From: Oncomelania hupensis
Lineage: Eukaryota > Mollusca > Gastropoda > Littorinimorpha > Pomatiopsidae
NCBI GenBank assembly: GCA_036898135.1
Contig: CM072511.1
Coordinates: 30,324,182 to 30,388,181, forward strand
Reading direction: 5' to 3'
DNA length: 64,000 nt
Each line of letters begins with the position of its first letter. Within the stretch, counting starts at the first letter, position 1. The notes under the pieces were generated by a model. The model did not search any database. It saw only the letters and a program-made list of their open reading frames with translations, and was not told the DNA's origin. The position numbers were made by a program, and so were the translations under genes. This document shows, one piece after another, positions 21,364 through 33,139 of this stretch.

Positions 21364-23860
21364 CCTGCCTTGTTTATTGAAAGGTAAAGGGTAGATAAAG
21401 CCTGTGTAGGAACATTTGAAAGAGGGGTTTCTTTTCTTTACATGACAGGATTTGGCACGGATTGGTATAGGGGGAGGGGAACAACAGCAGACTCTAAATA
21501 AAGCATGGTAATTTCTGGCTTTGTAAAAAAAAAAAGTAAAGTTGATGTATTCTTTGGAATGGTGATTGGTAGGAAGCTGGATAATATCCCCATAATACTT
21601 AGCAAGTTTGTTTGTTTGGTGGATAGATGGGGGCATTGGAGTCTGGGTTATGTAAAAGAAAAGAGTTATTAAAAGTAGGAGTGCCATTCTCATTAGGTAT
21701 ATTTTGAATTGTGTTTCACTGAAAAGTATATTGGAAAGATCTTGTATAAACAATTATTCCAAAATGTTGTGAAAACGTTTGATGAAAAGATATTGGGGAT
21801 GTACTTGTTCTGAGAGGATACATTTTCATAAGTGGTTACTTCCCTTTAGTCATGCAACAAATCTCTCTCCCTCTACTGAAACATATTTTTTTATTTTTTT
21901 CCCTAAATTTTCTGTATTATTATTTTTTAAAACGTGGCTTCCTCTCATTTACTCGCCTCTTTCCTCCCTCCTTCCCCTCCCCATTTTCCCCCTAACCCTC
22001 TATCCCAACTCCAAGAATGTTATCCTTTGTGTATACGTTAATGATGTTAGTCTGTTAGTCATTTTTGGTTTGAATTTGTGTGGGAGACCTTGTGTTTGTG
22101 GATTTTCCAACAATGAATATTTACTCTGTGTATACTTGGTTTATATTTATTGATTGGTTCATTTACTTCTTTTTATATATTTTTCATCCCATGGTCTTCC
22201 TTTTGCCTGTTATGCGGAGATTGAAAATAGTTTCTATGTTATGATATGTGCTGGTGTATTTGTTTTAACTGAAAAGTGGAATTTGAGATTTGTTATTAAT
22301 TTTGTTCACAACTGTGTCCTATGTGCACGTGTTCACATATTTGTTTAGTCCACAAGGTGTCTTACAGTGTATGGATCTCTGCAGTGTATGTGGGCACTTG
22401 AATGAAAATATAAGTTGTGTGATCACAGCTGTATGAGTATGTGTGTGTACATCTCTGTATTTTTCATTGCGCTTGTGGGGGTGCCCATGTATATGGGTAA
22501 AGCATGTATCACTGTGCATATTGAGTGTGTTTTATCATGTGTGTGTGGTAGGTCATAAGCATCAAAATGTTGTGGGCTGTCAGTCTGACTAGCCCCAGAC
22601 CTGTCAGGTTGTGTCGTTACGCTTCTCAAAGAGCTTCATTACATGTTGCACTGAGCATGCAAGTTTAAAGTGGATATTCACTGTATAATATTTCCCTACA
22701 CCCGTTCATTCTCCACCCTGAGAAATAATGCTGCAGTTTTTCGTAAAAATGTAATGGCAATGTTATTTCAAGTGAAGATAAAACAGCTTTATCATAATGG
22801 TCATCCAGTGTGGAAGGTTTGTCCATAATTTACAAACTGTGAAGGCTTATCTTTTTTAACTTACAAAATGTAGTGAGAGCAGCTAAGGAAGAAGGTTTTG
22901 GTAGGCTGTCTTTTTGGGTGCCGGATGCTTGACTGAATTTAATACCTTTTTCGTTTTGACTACTTTGGGTGCTTTGATGTGTGCTTTACAAGTGGACATT
23001 AATGTGCCATTGGACTGAATGGAGAATTAGACCAACAAGAGTTGTATGTTTTGTCACAAATAGCAGCAGCATTAGTTTGTAGGTTAGGGTGATGGGGACA
23101 GTTTCAGCTGCTGGATTGTGAATGGAAGAGACTTGATTCGACAATCTTTTTGAAATTGTCAACTTGTGTACTGTACTTTGTTTTAGTTGTTTGAATCTTT
23201 ATTTGTTTATTTATTTATTGTGTTTTTGGTTTGTTTCTTAATCTGTGAATTATTTACTAGAATGTACATTTAAGATTCAGATCCACTGAAAACTGTATTT
23301 AACTTGAATGTTCAGCTGAAAACCATATCATAAATTTACAATCATCGGCTGAAACCTGTTTCATAATATGAATTTCCTGACAACCCTGTTATAACATCTC
23401 CGCCCGGAACTATTACTGCTGCATCTCACCGTCATTGAAATATAAGCAATAGCTAAATTGCCCCCTGACAGTCTTCTCTTACCGAGTAAAGCAATGTATT
23501 ATGACGCTATTTAATTTCAGCTGAAACTCCAAATGTTGAAACTTGTCAGAAAATCCTCTTGATGACTCAGATGAGATATATAATACACAACATAAACAAA
23601 CATTGTATTCAGAATTCTGACTGATTATATTTTGTGCATGTGGCATGTTTGAGGATAGAAAGTATAATTTCGGCCAATTTGTAAGTTGGTCCAAGCGATT
23701 GGCTTTTTTGCGTCATATTAATAATATTTTGAGTACATTAAATAATGTTATACCCAGGAATATTGAACACCAAGAGATATTGTTTAAATGTTGGGATGAT
23801 TGTGTTTTTCAATAAAATATTAAATACATATTTTTCTACTCGTAGTTTGTTCATTTGTAA
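21364..23860. other. LMAN2 3' flank, no second gene seen
   Basis: About 2.5 kb of AT-rich sequence with T-rich tracts and a GT-rich stretch around 22430-22560. It may be the rest of a long LMAN2 3' UTR up to the AATAAA at 23811. Short open frames (e.g. 21779-22153) show no domain. Confidence 0.4.
21497..21502 (+). terminator. Candidate AATAAA for LMAN2 (another at 23811)
   Basis: AATAAA motifs downstream of the LMAN2 stop occur at 21497 and, in a stronger setting followed by a T-rich stretch, at 23811-23816. The first would give a 0.8 kb 3' UTR containing a MITE, the second a 3.1 kb UTR. The sequence does not show which is used. Confidence 0.3.
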
Positions 23861-23867
23861 TTGGTGC

Positions 23868-24275
23868 TGGTGACGGCGGTTTCAGTATAAATAGTATCCC
23901 CAGTTTTTGGAAATTTAGTGCTTTAAATTCCCACTGTCGCTGTCTTTCTCCGTTGTTCTTTGTCCTTCCTATTCTGTTCTATCAATCTACTATACAACCT
24001 TCTTCGCTAGACCAGTCACCTACTTTTTTTCTTGAAAACTGTTCAGGGACAAAACTTTATTTGTGTGTGAGATGTGTTGGATCAGCTTGGTTATATTGGA
24101 CGCTTTCTGCCAAATGGTCACTGGGGCTTCCTATGATATTATTATTTGGCAGTGTAGGCATTTTATATATACCACTAGGGTTGTTTCAGCAGATCTTTTA
24201 TGCCAATCGGGGGTTGTCCGGTCCTGATTTGGCTCGGAAGAGTCCGCTGGACCTAAAGCAATAATAATGTAATTT
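23868..24275 (+). repeat. S retroposon copy 4 (internally deleted)
   Basis: Keeps the TATAAATAG start and the 3' end GGACCTAAAGCAATAATAATG, but lacks the ~150-bp region between ATTTTATAT and ACCACTAGGG. The deletion fuses two frames into one 103-codon ORF (23953-24264), which shows how easily these frames arise by chance. Confidence 0.85.
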
Positions 24276-24565
24276 TATTTATATATTTTTATTATTATTA
24301 TTTTTTTTAATTTATTATTTTAAAAAACAAACAAAAAACATTTAGATACGGTTACCGGATGTCTTGAAAGAAAAGAATGCAAAATAGACAGTTGTGTGTG
24401 TTATGTAAGAATGCTGGTGTCCGAGAGAAAATGGCGCAATATTTACAGATATAGATGCGTGTTAAAATTATTGTGTTTACTTGGTAAAATGGTTTAAGAT
24501 AGCAAGACGTTATGCTAGACCAGGTGTCTGTGGCCTTGAAATGAACAATGTATTGTTTATTCAAT

Positions 24566-24571
<6 letters not shown>

Positions 24572-24601
<30 letters not shown>

Positions 24602-24616
24602 CCCCCCCCCCCCCCC

Positions 24617-24686
<70 letters not shown>
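24572..24686. repeat. (CT)n with a C18 run
   Basis: A CT microsatellite interrupted by about 18 consecutive C. Confidence 0.95.
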
Positions 24687-24689
<3 letters not shown>

Positions 24690-24964
24690 ATTCCAAAACT
24701 ATTCACGAGTATGTGTTGGCCCAGTCTTTGATTGAACCATGCACTCTAAAGTTAAGGTCAATCATAAAGCTCTGCTGCCACTTTACGACACATTTTCATC
24801 AACACGGCCAGATTTATTGAATCATAAAACTGCATTTTGAAAATTACTTTTCATGAAAAAATTAACCTGGTATCCAGCACTCGCTCACACTTGCTTCATC
24901 ATAAAACTACATTTTCAAATTAGTTTGATGAAAAAGTAAAGCATGGCGGGGGCATGACTCGTGA

Positions 24965-25262
24965 AATCATAACATTTATTTTCATGACAATCAGACTTTC
25001 TTTTCAAATCATACACAATTCAAAAGATTTGGCTACAAACTCCCTGCAGTGGATTACTTCCAACTGTAAATCAAGCATGGTTGCACGAGGTTCACCCTTG
25101 TTGAGATTGTGGTGAGAGCTCTCAAGAACGCAGCACCAAAACTATAAAATCCTCTACCAGTATCTGAAAAATGCTGAAACTGTTGCAGTCTTCAAGAAAG
25201 TACTGAAGACGCATCTCTTTGCCTCTGATTGGATTAGTTTTGCTAAGCTAAACACTCTGACT
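24965..25262 (+). repeat. Decayed LINE C-terminal remnant
   Basis: With frame changes it reads TVAVFKKVLKTHLFA near 25170-25220, the typical TFK..LKTHLF end of CR1/L2-like LINE proteins. The preceding 200 bp is too decayed to read. Confidence 0.6.
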
Positions 25263-25329
25263 CGTGCCAACTCCATTATGTCTTTGTCCCATCACACTTC
25301 CTTTGTTCTATCGTTTTCCTGTATAAGCC

Positions 25330-25455
25330 ACAGGCGCTTGTATCTGGACACGCGAGCGCCTATGCCTGTGACGCGCCTCCCTTTGGTTATCTAGATAACC
25401 AAAGGGAGGCGCGTCACAGGCATAGGCGCTCGCGTGTCCAGATACAAGCGCCTGT
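25330..25455. repeat. Perfect 126-bp palindrome without spacer
   Basis: Bases 25330-25392 are the exact reverse complement of 25393-25455, with the centre in TCTAGA. All 63 pairs match and pairing fails immediately outside. Its sequence is GC-rich (GCGCCTATGCCTGTGACGCG) unlike its surroundings. Confidence 0.97.
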
Positions 25456-25523
25456 ATTAAGCTTACTCTCATGCGCAATCCCCATGTTTCAGGTTGGATA
25501 CCCGCATGCGCGTTTGAAGTGGA

Positions 25524-25525
<2 letters not shown>

Positions 25526-25570
<45 letters not shown>
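25526..25570. repeat. (CAT)n microsatellite
   Basis: About 15 ATC units; produces poly-Met/Ser/Asp frames that are not genes. Confidence 0.95.
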
Positions 25571-25571
<1 letters not shown>

Positions 25572-25619
25572 GCTATTTAGGCTTATTTTTTAGCCATTAC
25601 TCACAATTCAAAATATTCA

Positions 25620-26500
25620 AATACTACAACGACACACTTCCAAAGGCCTCAAATCAAGCATATTAAAACGTTGGTATTCTTTTCTAGAATCTAGAAGACC
25701 GATAAACAATACTACTATACATTCATCATTCATCCTTTGAGTAAAATACTGCTGGAAGGGACATAATTCCTTTATCATCAAGGTGGGCGAGTTCACGCCA
25801 TTTGTGTCTGAAGTCTCTCTCGAGAGGGCAGGAGGATGTCTTTGTCAAGAAAGTTTGGTAAAGAAACCCCACAAATTGAATGGCACTGTAAATTTGAACC
25901 TGGTGCCTTGGGATCATCTTCAAGCCCAAACTAATTTCGAAAGATTTAACATGAGTACGCATGCATGAACTGGAACTGATCCGAACCAAACTGCTTTGGG
26001 GAAAACTGAAAAGAAGTCATCAAAAGTCGTCATGATACTCGCTGCTGAATTTCGAGAATGATTTAAGAATCCTCAACGAAACTTTCCATAGTACAGGACA
26101 CAAATAAATATATTTGGCTAAGACTGACGTGGTATTTTACTTGACGATTTCCGAGTTTAGAAGCTTCAGAGAACATAGCTGGAGACGTATTGCAATTCAA
26201 AGGAGAAAGGATCGAGTCTTTTCTTGCGATTTAGAGGTGTTGAAGGACCCTTGTTGCATTTCAGAGACAGGAGACTTTCGTTATACAAAGTCGTGTGCTC
26301 CTTGACTGAACTTTGAGAGTACCGAATCTTCTAGTTCTTCCAGCGCTGAGAGGTCTCTCAACTATACAGTATTCTAGTTTCGTTCACTTCCGATTGAATT
26401 AAAACTTTTTTTTTCCATTTCGTTTCGCTGCTAGTCCCTTGAGAAGTTAGGCTGCACGAATGTAATAAGAGATTTTCTATTCAACGGAAAAGAGATGCAA
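25620..26500. other. No gene seen
   Basis: Unassigned single-copy-looking sequence. The open frame at 26114-26305 and those at 25726-25989 have no recognisable domain. Confidence 0.4.
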
Positions 26501-26506
26501 GTCGTT

Positions 26507-26636
<130 letters not shown>

Positions 26637-26699
26637 TGCTGTCATTTTTTTCGCCCAACCCTGTCCTTTTATTGTCTTTAAAATTACACTAATTACTAT

Positions 26700-27680
26700 A
26701 ATAACTACATTTAGCAAACCTCGGCTCAATTAAAGAGTTAAGTTTTTATTTAACCTTTTTTTTTTTTTTTTTTTAAAGTTTGCGATGTTAATATTCTCTA
26801 TTTTCTCTCTACCGCGCACTCCAAAGTCCATCACCACCACCACCATCACATCTTAACCCCCTCAAACGGAAAAAAATAGAAAAGGTCAAGTTAAGTCACC
26901 ATGCATCACTATCATGTTTTTATTACCGTTATATGGTAATTCCCTGGACAACTGCAATTTCAGCAAACCGAATAAATGAATTCACTTGAACTTCGGGGAC
27001 ACTTCAGAGCCAGCGAGGTTTAATCTAGCCCTAAGGAACTGAACTGAACTAATCGATAATGTAAAAATAATCATCTGCCACCGATCAAAACACTGCCACA
27101 GGTATCCGCTGAAGTCAGATCAATTTAGCGATTTAGCCTACAATGTCCGTAGAACGAACACGAGCAGCTGACTGCGTGCATCGACACTGAAAAACAAATA
27201 ATGTATCATTTAAAGCATGGATTTGGTTTTTTTTATGCTCTACGTTTCTTTCTCTTTTCTTTGTTGTTTTGACTTATCATTAATATCAAACAGTACCAAC
27301 AGTTCTTTTTTACCATTATGAAAAAAGAACATTCTATTCATACTTTGATTAGTATTAAGAACATGCATTAAAAAAAAGTAAAACAAGTTCATCTTTTCCC
27401 TTATTTGAACATCACCAAAGAGTGGAAACTATATTGGTAGACGTTTTCCATTGAAATAGATATTAAATTAATCCCAGCTAGTTGCTAAAAGGCATTGAGA
27501 GTAATAATTTTATTTTGTTTGACTGATCATCAATGCAAAATAGCACCAAACTGTTCATTTCTAACAACAATATTGATTCTAACAACTTCTCTCTTCGCAT
27601 GAAGTGCGCCGTTTCCCATTCAAGTGCTAGGAGTTAGGTATTGCTTAACTTCTAGAACAACAAAAAACTAACATCACTAC
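26700..27680. other. No gene seen
   Basis: AT-rich DNA with a T-run at 26757-26775 and no supported exon or element. Confidence 0.4.
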
Positions 27681-27685
27681 GCCTA

Positions 27686-27750
27686 TGGTCCTGATTTGGC
27701 TCGGAAGAGTCCGCTGGACCTAAAGCAATAATCATGTAATGTAATGTAAT
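27686..27750 (+). repeat. S retroposon copy 5, 3' end only
   Basis: The last ~45 bp of the family (GGTCCTGATTTGGCTCGGAA through GGACCTAAAGCAA) followed by an ATGTA-type tail, so a strongly 5'-truncated copy. Confidence 0.85.
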
Positions 27751-28262
27751 CACTACGCCTTTGCGTCAAATGTATTTTTTATTTTGTTATTTTAATTCCT
27801 TTATTTATTGTTATGCATGCAACAACATAAAATCAGTATGGTCCTAGTCATTGATGTACTGGAATGTTTTTTTTTCTCCATTTTTTCCTAGTATCACAAA
27901 GGTAAATAGACATGAAATAAAATAAAATAAATAAATAAATGGGCCTTTTTGACCGGACCAGCGTTTGATCGTTGCAGCGCTCTGGTGCCATTATGATTAG
28001 AGGGTATCAGATAGGTGGGTGTATGTAGGCCTATGTTCTCTCTCAAGTCAGTTCAGGAGGGAGACAGAAGTCGAAACCTTTAATAAGATAATAACATTGG
28101 GTCCTATAGACCAGTCTTACAGCTTAATAAACAATTCAGAGCAATTACAACAACAACAACAACAAAAATAACATTAATTTGAAACTAACATAATTATACT
28201 TTATAACTATGGTAAGAAATAACTACAAATATTAATGCACCTAAATACACATACTTCTCTAA

Positions 28263-28445
28263 CCCCCCCCCCCCCCACCTCCTCTCTTCCCTTCCCTCCG
28301 ATACCCCTTCTCTCTCCCCCAACATTCCCTCCCATTTCCCCACCTTTATTAAGGTTTTCTGATGCACATTATAAATACAACACACACGCGCAGACATACT
28401 AACCGCACGCACGCACACACACACACACACACACGCACACACATA
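28263..28445. repeat. C-run and (CA)n region
   Basis: A C14 run at 28263 and CA repeats from about 28410. The frame 28194-28448 is made of this low-complexity DNA. Confidence 0.85.
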
Positions 28446-28786
28446 CATAAGAAAATTTACACATTCTCAAAAACTTAAATTGTCGCAGGGTTAAATTGAG
28501 AGAGAGAAAGGGGGGAGAGAGAGAGAAAGAGAGCGAGAGAGAGAATGGGCGGTGACAGTGCGCTTCAAGCAGCAAATTGGCATCTTGGGTGGTTCGAGAT
28601 AGATCCTATTCTCAGCTAGAGACTTTGTCAACTTTTGAGATAAGAAAATAAAACGAAAAAAAAAAGAAATAGCGCATATTAATGACGGGTAAAGGGTATG
28701 ACCAAATAGTAAACCGATACGTTCAGTCTAATAAATCAGCAGTGGTGTGTGTTGTTAGGGCTTCGCCGTTTGGTGAAGGAAGAAAT

Positions 28787-28816
28787 GTGTGTGTGTGTGT
28801 GTGTATGGGTGTGTAT

Positions 28817-28871
<55 letters not shown>

Positions 28872-28960
28872 TATGTGTGTGTGTGTGTGTGTGTGTTTGT
28901 GTATAGGCTATGTGTGGAGAGAGATAGAAAGAGAGGGAGGGAGGGATGAATGGGAACTAA
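28787..28960. repeat. Compound (GT)n(GA)n(GT)n array
   Basis: GT repeats, then GA repeats (28836-28866), then GT repeats. Both long frames here are low complexity. Confidence 0.93.
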
Positions 28961-28989
28961 ATAAGGAAACCGATGTAATTGTGTCAGTC

Positions 28990-29920
28990 TAAAGATCCCC
29001 CCGGTTGTCTGATTTAATTAACTGTTACTAAGGAAAACAGGCCTTAACTTGATTTCTGGGCGCTGTTCTTTTCTATAGACCATCCCCATTGTCGGACATC
29101 TCCTTTCATGACTAAAGAGAAATACCAAAGATATATCGCTTTTGTTTAATGAAAGATAGGTTATTCTTCTTAAGCTTTCTACATTGGGGTGGTAAAAAGC
29201 GTTGGAGTGCATGTGACCAAGCAAGGTTTCGTTGTAGATAGCTAAATTTTCAACCAGAGTCGGCATTCTCTTATTGAATCTTTTTCTGGGGTTACAATTT
29301 CCACGGCAGGATAAGGAATCTTTTAATGCTGTCAAGCGAAGACAGAGGCCAAGGTAAATAAAGGTAAATGCACACCTTTAGGTCGAGCGAGATAGAACCG
29401 TGGTCGGTGGCATTGGACACTGTAATAAGTGCAACAAGTTGACCTCTTGGATTATTCTGATCTTCAGAGATTAAAGAAGAATTCCATCTTTAAGGGCAGT
29501 GTGTCGCGACGCGTGAACAGGATGGTGGTCTTGGACAGTATAATTTTGATCCTGATCATATCTACCTATTTTTGAACGGAATTATTCTCTAAACAAAAAC
29601 GGTGCAGAAAGTTCTTTGCGGTCAACTTTTCAAATGGATTTTTAAAACAAAAGAACTTTCATAACTTGAGACATAACCTGTTTTTAAACCAAGTTTGGTA
29701 GAAGTGGTTGTTGAATTTTCCTGTAAATTTCACCTCCTACCTCGTATGTTTTCAGCCCAGGAAGTATTCGTTGCAGATTGCGTGCCATATAAGGACGGGC
29801 TATTTGTTTTTGCCCCCAAACACAGAAGTAAAAGGCACGCGATGTAGCCTAGTACTTCGCTGAATGAAAACAGGAAAATTCACACATAATCCACACAGTA
29901 GTCGAGCCTTATCTTAGCTG
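28990..29920. other. No gene seen
   Basis: Unassigned sequence. A 105-codon minus frame (29018-29335) is not low complexity but shows no recognised motif and no splice context, so it was not called as a gene. Confidence 0.35.
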
Positions 29921-29921
29921 T

Positions 29922-30340
29922 TACATGTACGTGCTACCTTTGATGTTGATGCTGGTGCTGGGGCTGATGTGAATGCTTCCAAATGTAACTAGGGTCTCAC
30001 TCCAATCTTAGATGGACGTCTTTGGGGTATTTTCTACTTTTACTTCTTAATGAATAGCGAATAAGATGGTGTCGGTGTGTCTGATGCGGATTCTGATGTG
30101 AATGCTTCGTAATGTAGCTAGGACCCAAAAGAGGTTCGGGCACTATAAACAAATTGAAATTGAAATTGAAATCTAATTTTAGGTCTTTGGGGGAATTCTC
30201 TACTTTATTTCTCAAGGAATACAAAAATATGGTGATGTAGGTGCACGTGCTACTTTTGATGCTGATATAGATGCATCTCCTTCGTACTGCCACTTACGGT
30301 TTTACTAAACTTTTAGATGTGGGTCTCGGGAAATTATGTA
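29922..30340. repeat. Three degenerate ~130-170 bp direct repeats
   Basis: Units near 29930, 30060 and 30230 share, in order, GTGCTAC/TTTGATG.TGATG, GAATGCTTC, AATGTA.CTAGG, TTAG...GTCTTTGGGG and TTCTCTACTTT. Copies are diverged and of unequal length. Confidence 0.6.
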
Positions 30341-30345
30341 CTTTC

Positions 30346-30405
30346 TATCCTATCCTATCCTATCCCGTAACTCGAAGGTCGTAGGGGCACCACAGGTAGT
30401 ATGTC
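30346..30405 (-). repeat. R copy E, extreme 3' end
   Basis: CCTAT repeats followed by ~45 bp of the family's last codons and stop region on the minus strand. One of the shortest pieces in the window. Confidence 0.8.
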
Positions 30406-30423
30406 GCCGTATTCTACTGTCCG

Positions 30424-30426
30424 TTT

Positions 30427-30476
<50 letters not shown>
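30424..30476. repeat. (CT)n microsatellite
   Basis: About 26 CT units beside R copy E. Confidence 0.95.
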
Positions 30477-30478
<2 letters not shown>

Positions 30479-31029
30479 ATTGTTTCCCTCTAGGTCTATC
30501 AGGGGCAGTAACTACCGCAGGCAGGTGTCTTATAAATAGAGAAGTACTCACAAAAATGCTTTGAATTTGCTAGTATGAATAGATGTGGCCTGCAGAACTA
30601 GATGGGGGAATGTGAACTGTCACAACTTTACACATTATAACCCTGTAATGAACAGGTAGGAATTATTGTTACTATTATTGTTTTTTGAAAGGTAGGAGAT
30701 TTATTTATTTTAATTGGAGAACTATTTGATTGTTTTCCGTAAATGATTAGTTTTAAAATTCTTGACTTCAGTGTGGTAATCTTTTATAAACTAGAGATGA
30801 ACAAGTATTATTATTATAAAATGTCTGTTTCTTTTATGCATTCTTGTGAATGTAAAAGAAAATAAATAATTGCTGTATCTTGATGGAGAGATAATGAATG
30901 AAACCAAAAGAGTAAGGATATTGTTTCAAAACCTTATTTACATATATGGGATGAGGCTACAGTGACCATTCTTTACTTTTCATCCAGGGTTTCTACTTGG
31001 GTCCCATTTGGAGTCATAATTGTCACCAC

Positions 31030-31190
31030 CAGCATCTGGGATATGCTGAAGTCATTGTTGACGTAGGTTCGAATCCTGACCAGCAAACTGTTGTGTGATT
31101 GCTGGATAGTAGTGGCCAGCGCTTTGAGAAGCTCTCTGAGCTTGTAAGTGCGCTATATAAGACCAATCTCTTCTTTTCTTTTCGTCATCT
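31030..31190 (+). repeat. Probable tRNA-derived SINE with LINE-like 3' end
   Basis: AGGTTCGAATCCTGACC at about 31065 is a near-ideal Pol III B box. About 70 bp further on, GCTTTGAGAAGC...GTGCGCTATATAAGACC resembles the 3' end of the local LINE (GGTGAGTCTGG...CCGCTATATAAAA at 53098-53140). The A box is not clear. Confidence 0.55.
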
Positions 31191-31726
31191 GGGAGATGAA
31201 TGATCTTGTTTTTAAGGACAGCGCGTTGGCTGGTATCTCTGCCCTCTGCTAATCGGTGTTAGCCAAGTCACCAAGACTAGGAATCAGCCTCAAGGGTGGA
31301 GGTTGTTGTCTTCTCAGTTGGAATGGCTGACTGGAATTTTAAATTTTGGGATTGGACACTGCTTGTTCGACCCAGTCATCAAGTCACCGGGAAATGTAGT
31401 TAGTTGTCATCTCTGGGAGATGTTCTACGCACTAAGATCAACTGAAGTAGCTTACCATTAACGACTTCGATCGAGAGTGTTAATAGACGAAATACTCATC
31501 TACATCAGAGACATTGCGACTCAATAGATACTGTTTTCTGTTTTTAGGTGGGACGCCGTCTCATTATATCTTTTTGAACAGGAACACTCTGGATCAGTAA
31601 ATTTGGTGTTGTTTTTCTTTCGGACTTATTATTATTCAAAACGACCTTCATAAATTCTTTATTGCAATATTTCTCTGTTTAATATTTATTTACTTACTTT
31701 TTGTTTTCGTTCTTCTTTGAAATTTC

Positions 31727-32540
31727 ATGCGCTATAGGAAGATGTTAAAGAGTGTTGGAGAGAGTAGACATCCTTGACGCACACCAATTGTTGTTCTGAA
31801 CCAGTTTCCGATGGCGCTGTTATGGATGACTGCACTGGTATCCTTGTCACACAGGCTTTTGATGACTTCAATAATTTTAGGGTTGGTGTTGTATACTCTC
31901 ATGGTTGCCCACAGAGCTCCATGCCATACTCAGTCAAACGCCTTCTTGAAGGCTACGAACACATGATATAGATGTTGTTGGTGCTGTATGTATTTATCGC
32001 AGACTATACTGAGGTTGAAAACTTGGTTTAGTGGTACTTCGCCCTGCCTTGAATCCTTCTTGTTCTTCAGCTATGATTTATTCAGCTTGGGGTTTCAGCC
32101 TGCTGAGTATAATTTTCAGGAGGGCCTTGCTGGGATAGCTGATGAGGCCGATGGTGCGGTAATTTTCACATTCCTGAAGGTTGCCTTTTTTTGGAAGAGT
32201 GATGACAAGCGACTGGGTCCATTGTGTAGGCCACTCCTCATACTGCCAGATCTTGTTGCAGATAATGGTGAGTGCATCAATCATCGCTTCTCCTCCTGCT
32301 TGAAGCAGTTTCGCGGGTATGTTGTCCACTCCCGCTGACTTCCCTTTTTCAACGATTGCACTGCTGCCTCAACTTCTCATCGGAGAATTGGGAGGATTTC
32401 TTCTTCTTCTCCGTTCTCGGGACATGCTAGAACTGATGGGTCTCTGTTTGGTGTGTGGTTGTAAATGTCAGAGCAGTACTCTGTCTATCTGTACGACTTC
32501 TTGTTCTTCTGTAAGGCGTATGCCAGACTTGCTTTTGGAT
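31727..32540 (-). mobile_element. R retrotransposon copy F (internal part)
   Basis: Minus-strand copy covering the endonuclease-RT linker and the RT N-terminal half (MDNIPAKLLQAGGEAMIDAL, CENYRTIGLISYPSKALLK). It lacks the family's 3' end, which is unusual for target-primed insertion. Its upstream edge merges with a GT-rich run at 32540. It shows the unbroken order of two segments that are inverted relative to each other in copy G. Confidence 0.85.
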
Positions 32541-33046
32541 CGTGTGCGTGTGTGTGTGTGTGAGTGTATGTGTGTGTGCGTGCGTGCTTATGAGTGCACC
32601 ATGTGCGAATGTACGTATGAGATGAGTTTTGTTGTGATGTTGTTGGCTACTTTCAATTTTCAAGTGTCTGTATAGTGCCTTCATATGTGGAGTGATAGAG
32701 AAAATAAATCTGTGCATTGTACAGTATGTGGGAGTTGGAGAGAGGTACATTCTGTAGTAATAGCATTATTATTCGTAGTCATTGTATGCGGTAATGTAAT
32801 TGTAATTGTGCGGTAATTGTGTATGTTCAAATGTTATTATTTATGTCCGTGTGAGTCGTCCATTTGTATGTGGTCACGTGTTGCCTCTGTTTTTACTTTT
32901 GTTCTTGAATATAATCGATCACCTGTCCATGTCGGTATTTCTTTTACGTAGTTGAGAATTTGAAAGGACTCTTGGATGCTATATTTTGAAATGGACCAAT
33001 GGTCTTTTTTTAAAAATAAAACACCCGAATCCGAATCTCTCTCCCT

Positions 33047-33051
33047 TTCTT

Positions 33052-33123
<72 letters not shown>

Positions 33124-33132
33124 CGCTCGCTC
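33047..33132. repeat. (CT)n microsatellite
   Basis: A CT array ending in CGCTCGCTCG. Confidence 0.95.
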
Positions 33133-33139
33133 GCAAGTA

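Noticed and set aside
23953..24264. 103-codon ORF in S copy 4 as a gene
   Set aside because: Produced by the internal deletion that fuses frames that are separate in other copies.
25526..25570. Regularly spaced repeats as a CRISPR-like array
   Set aside because: Simple trinucleotide repeat without spacers, in eukaryotic DNA.
29018..29335. 105-codon minus-strand frame as a gene
   Set aside because: No recognised domain, no splice or conserved context; kept as unassigned sequence.
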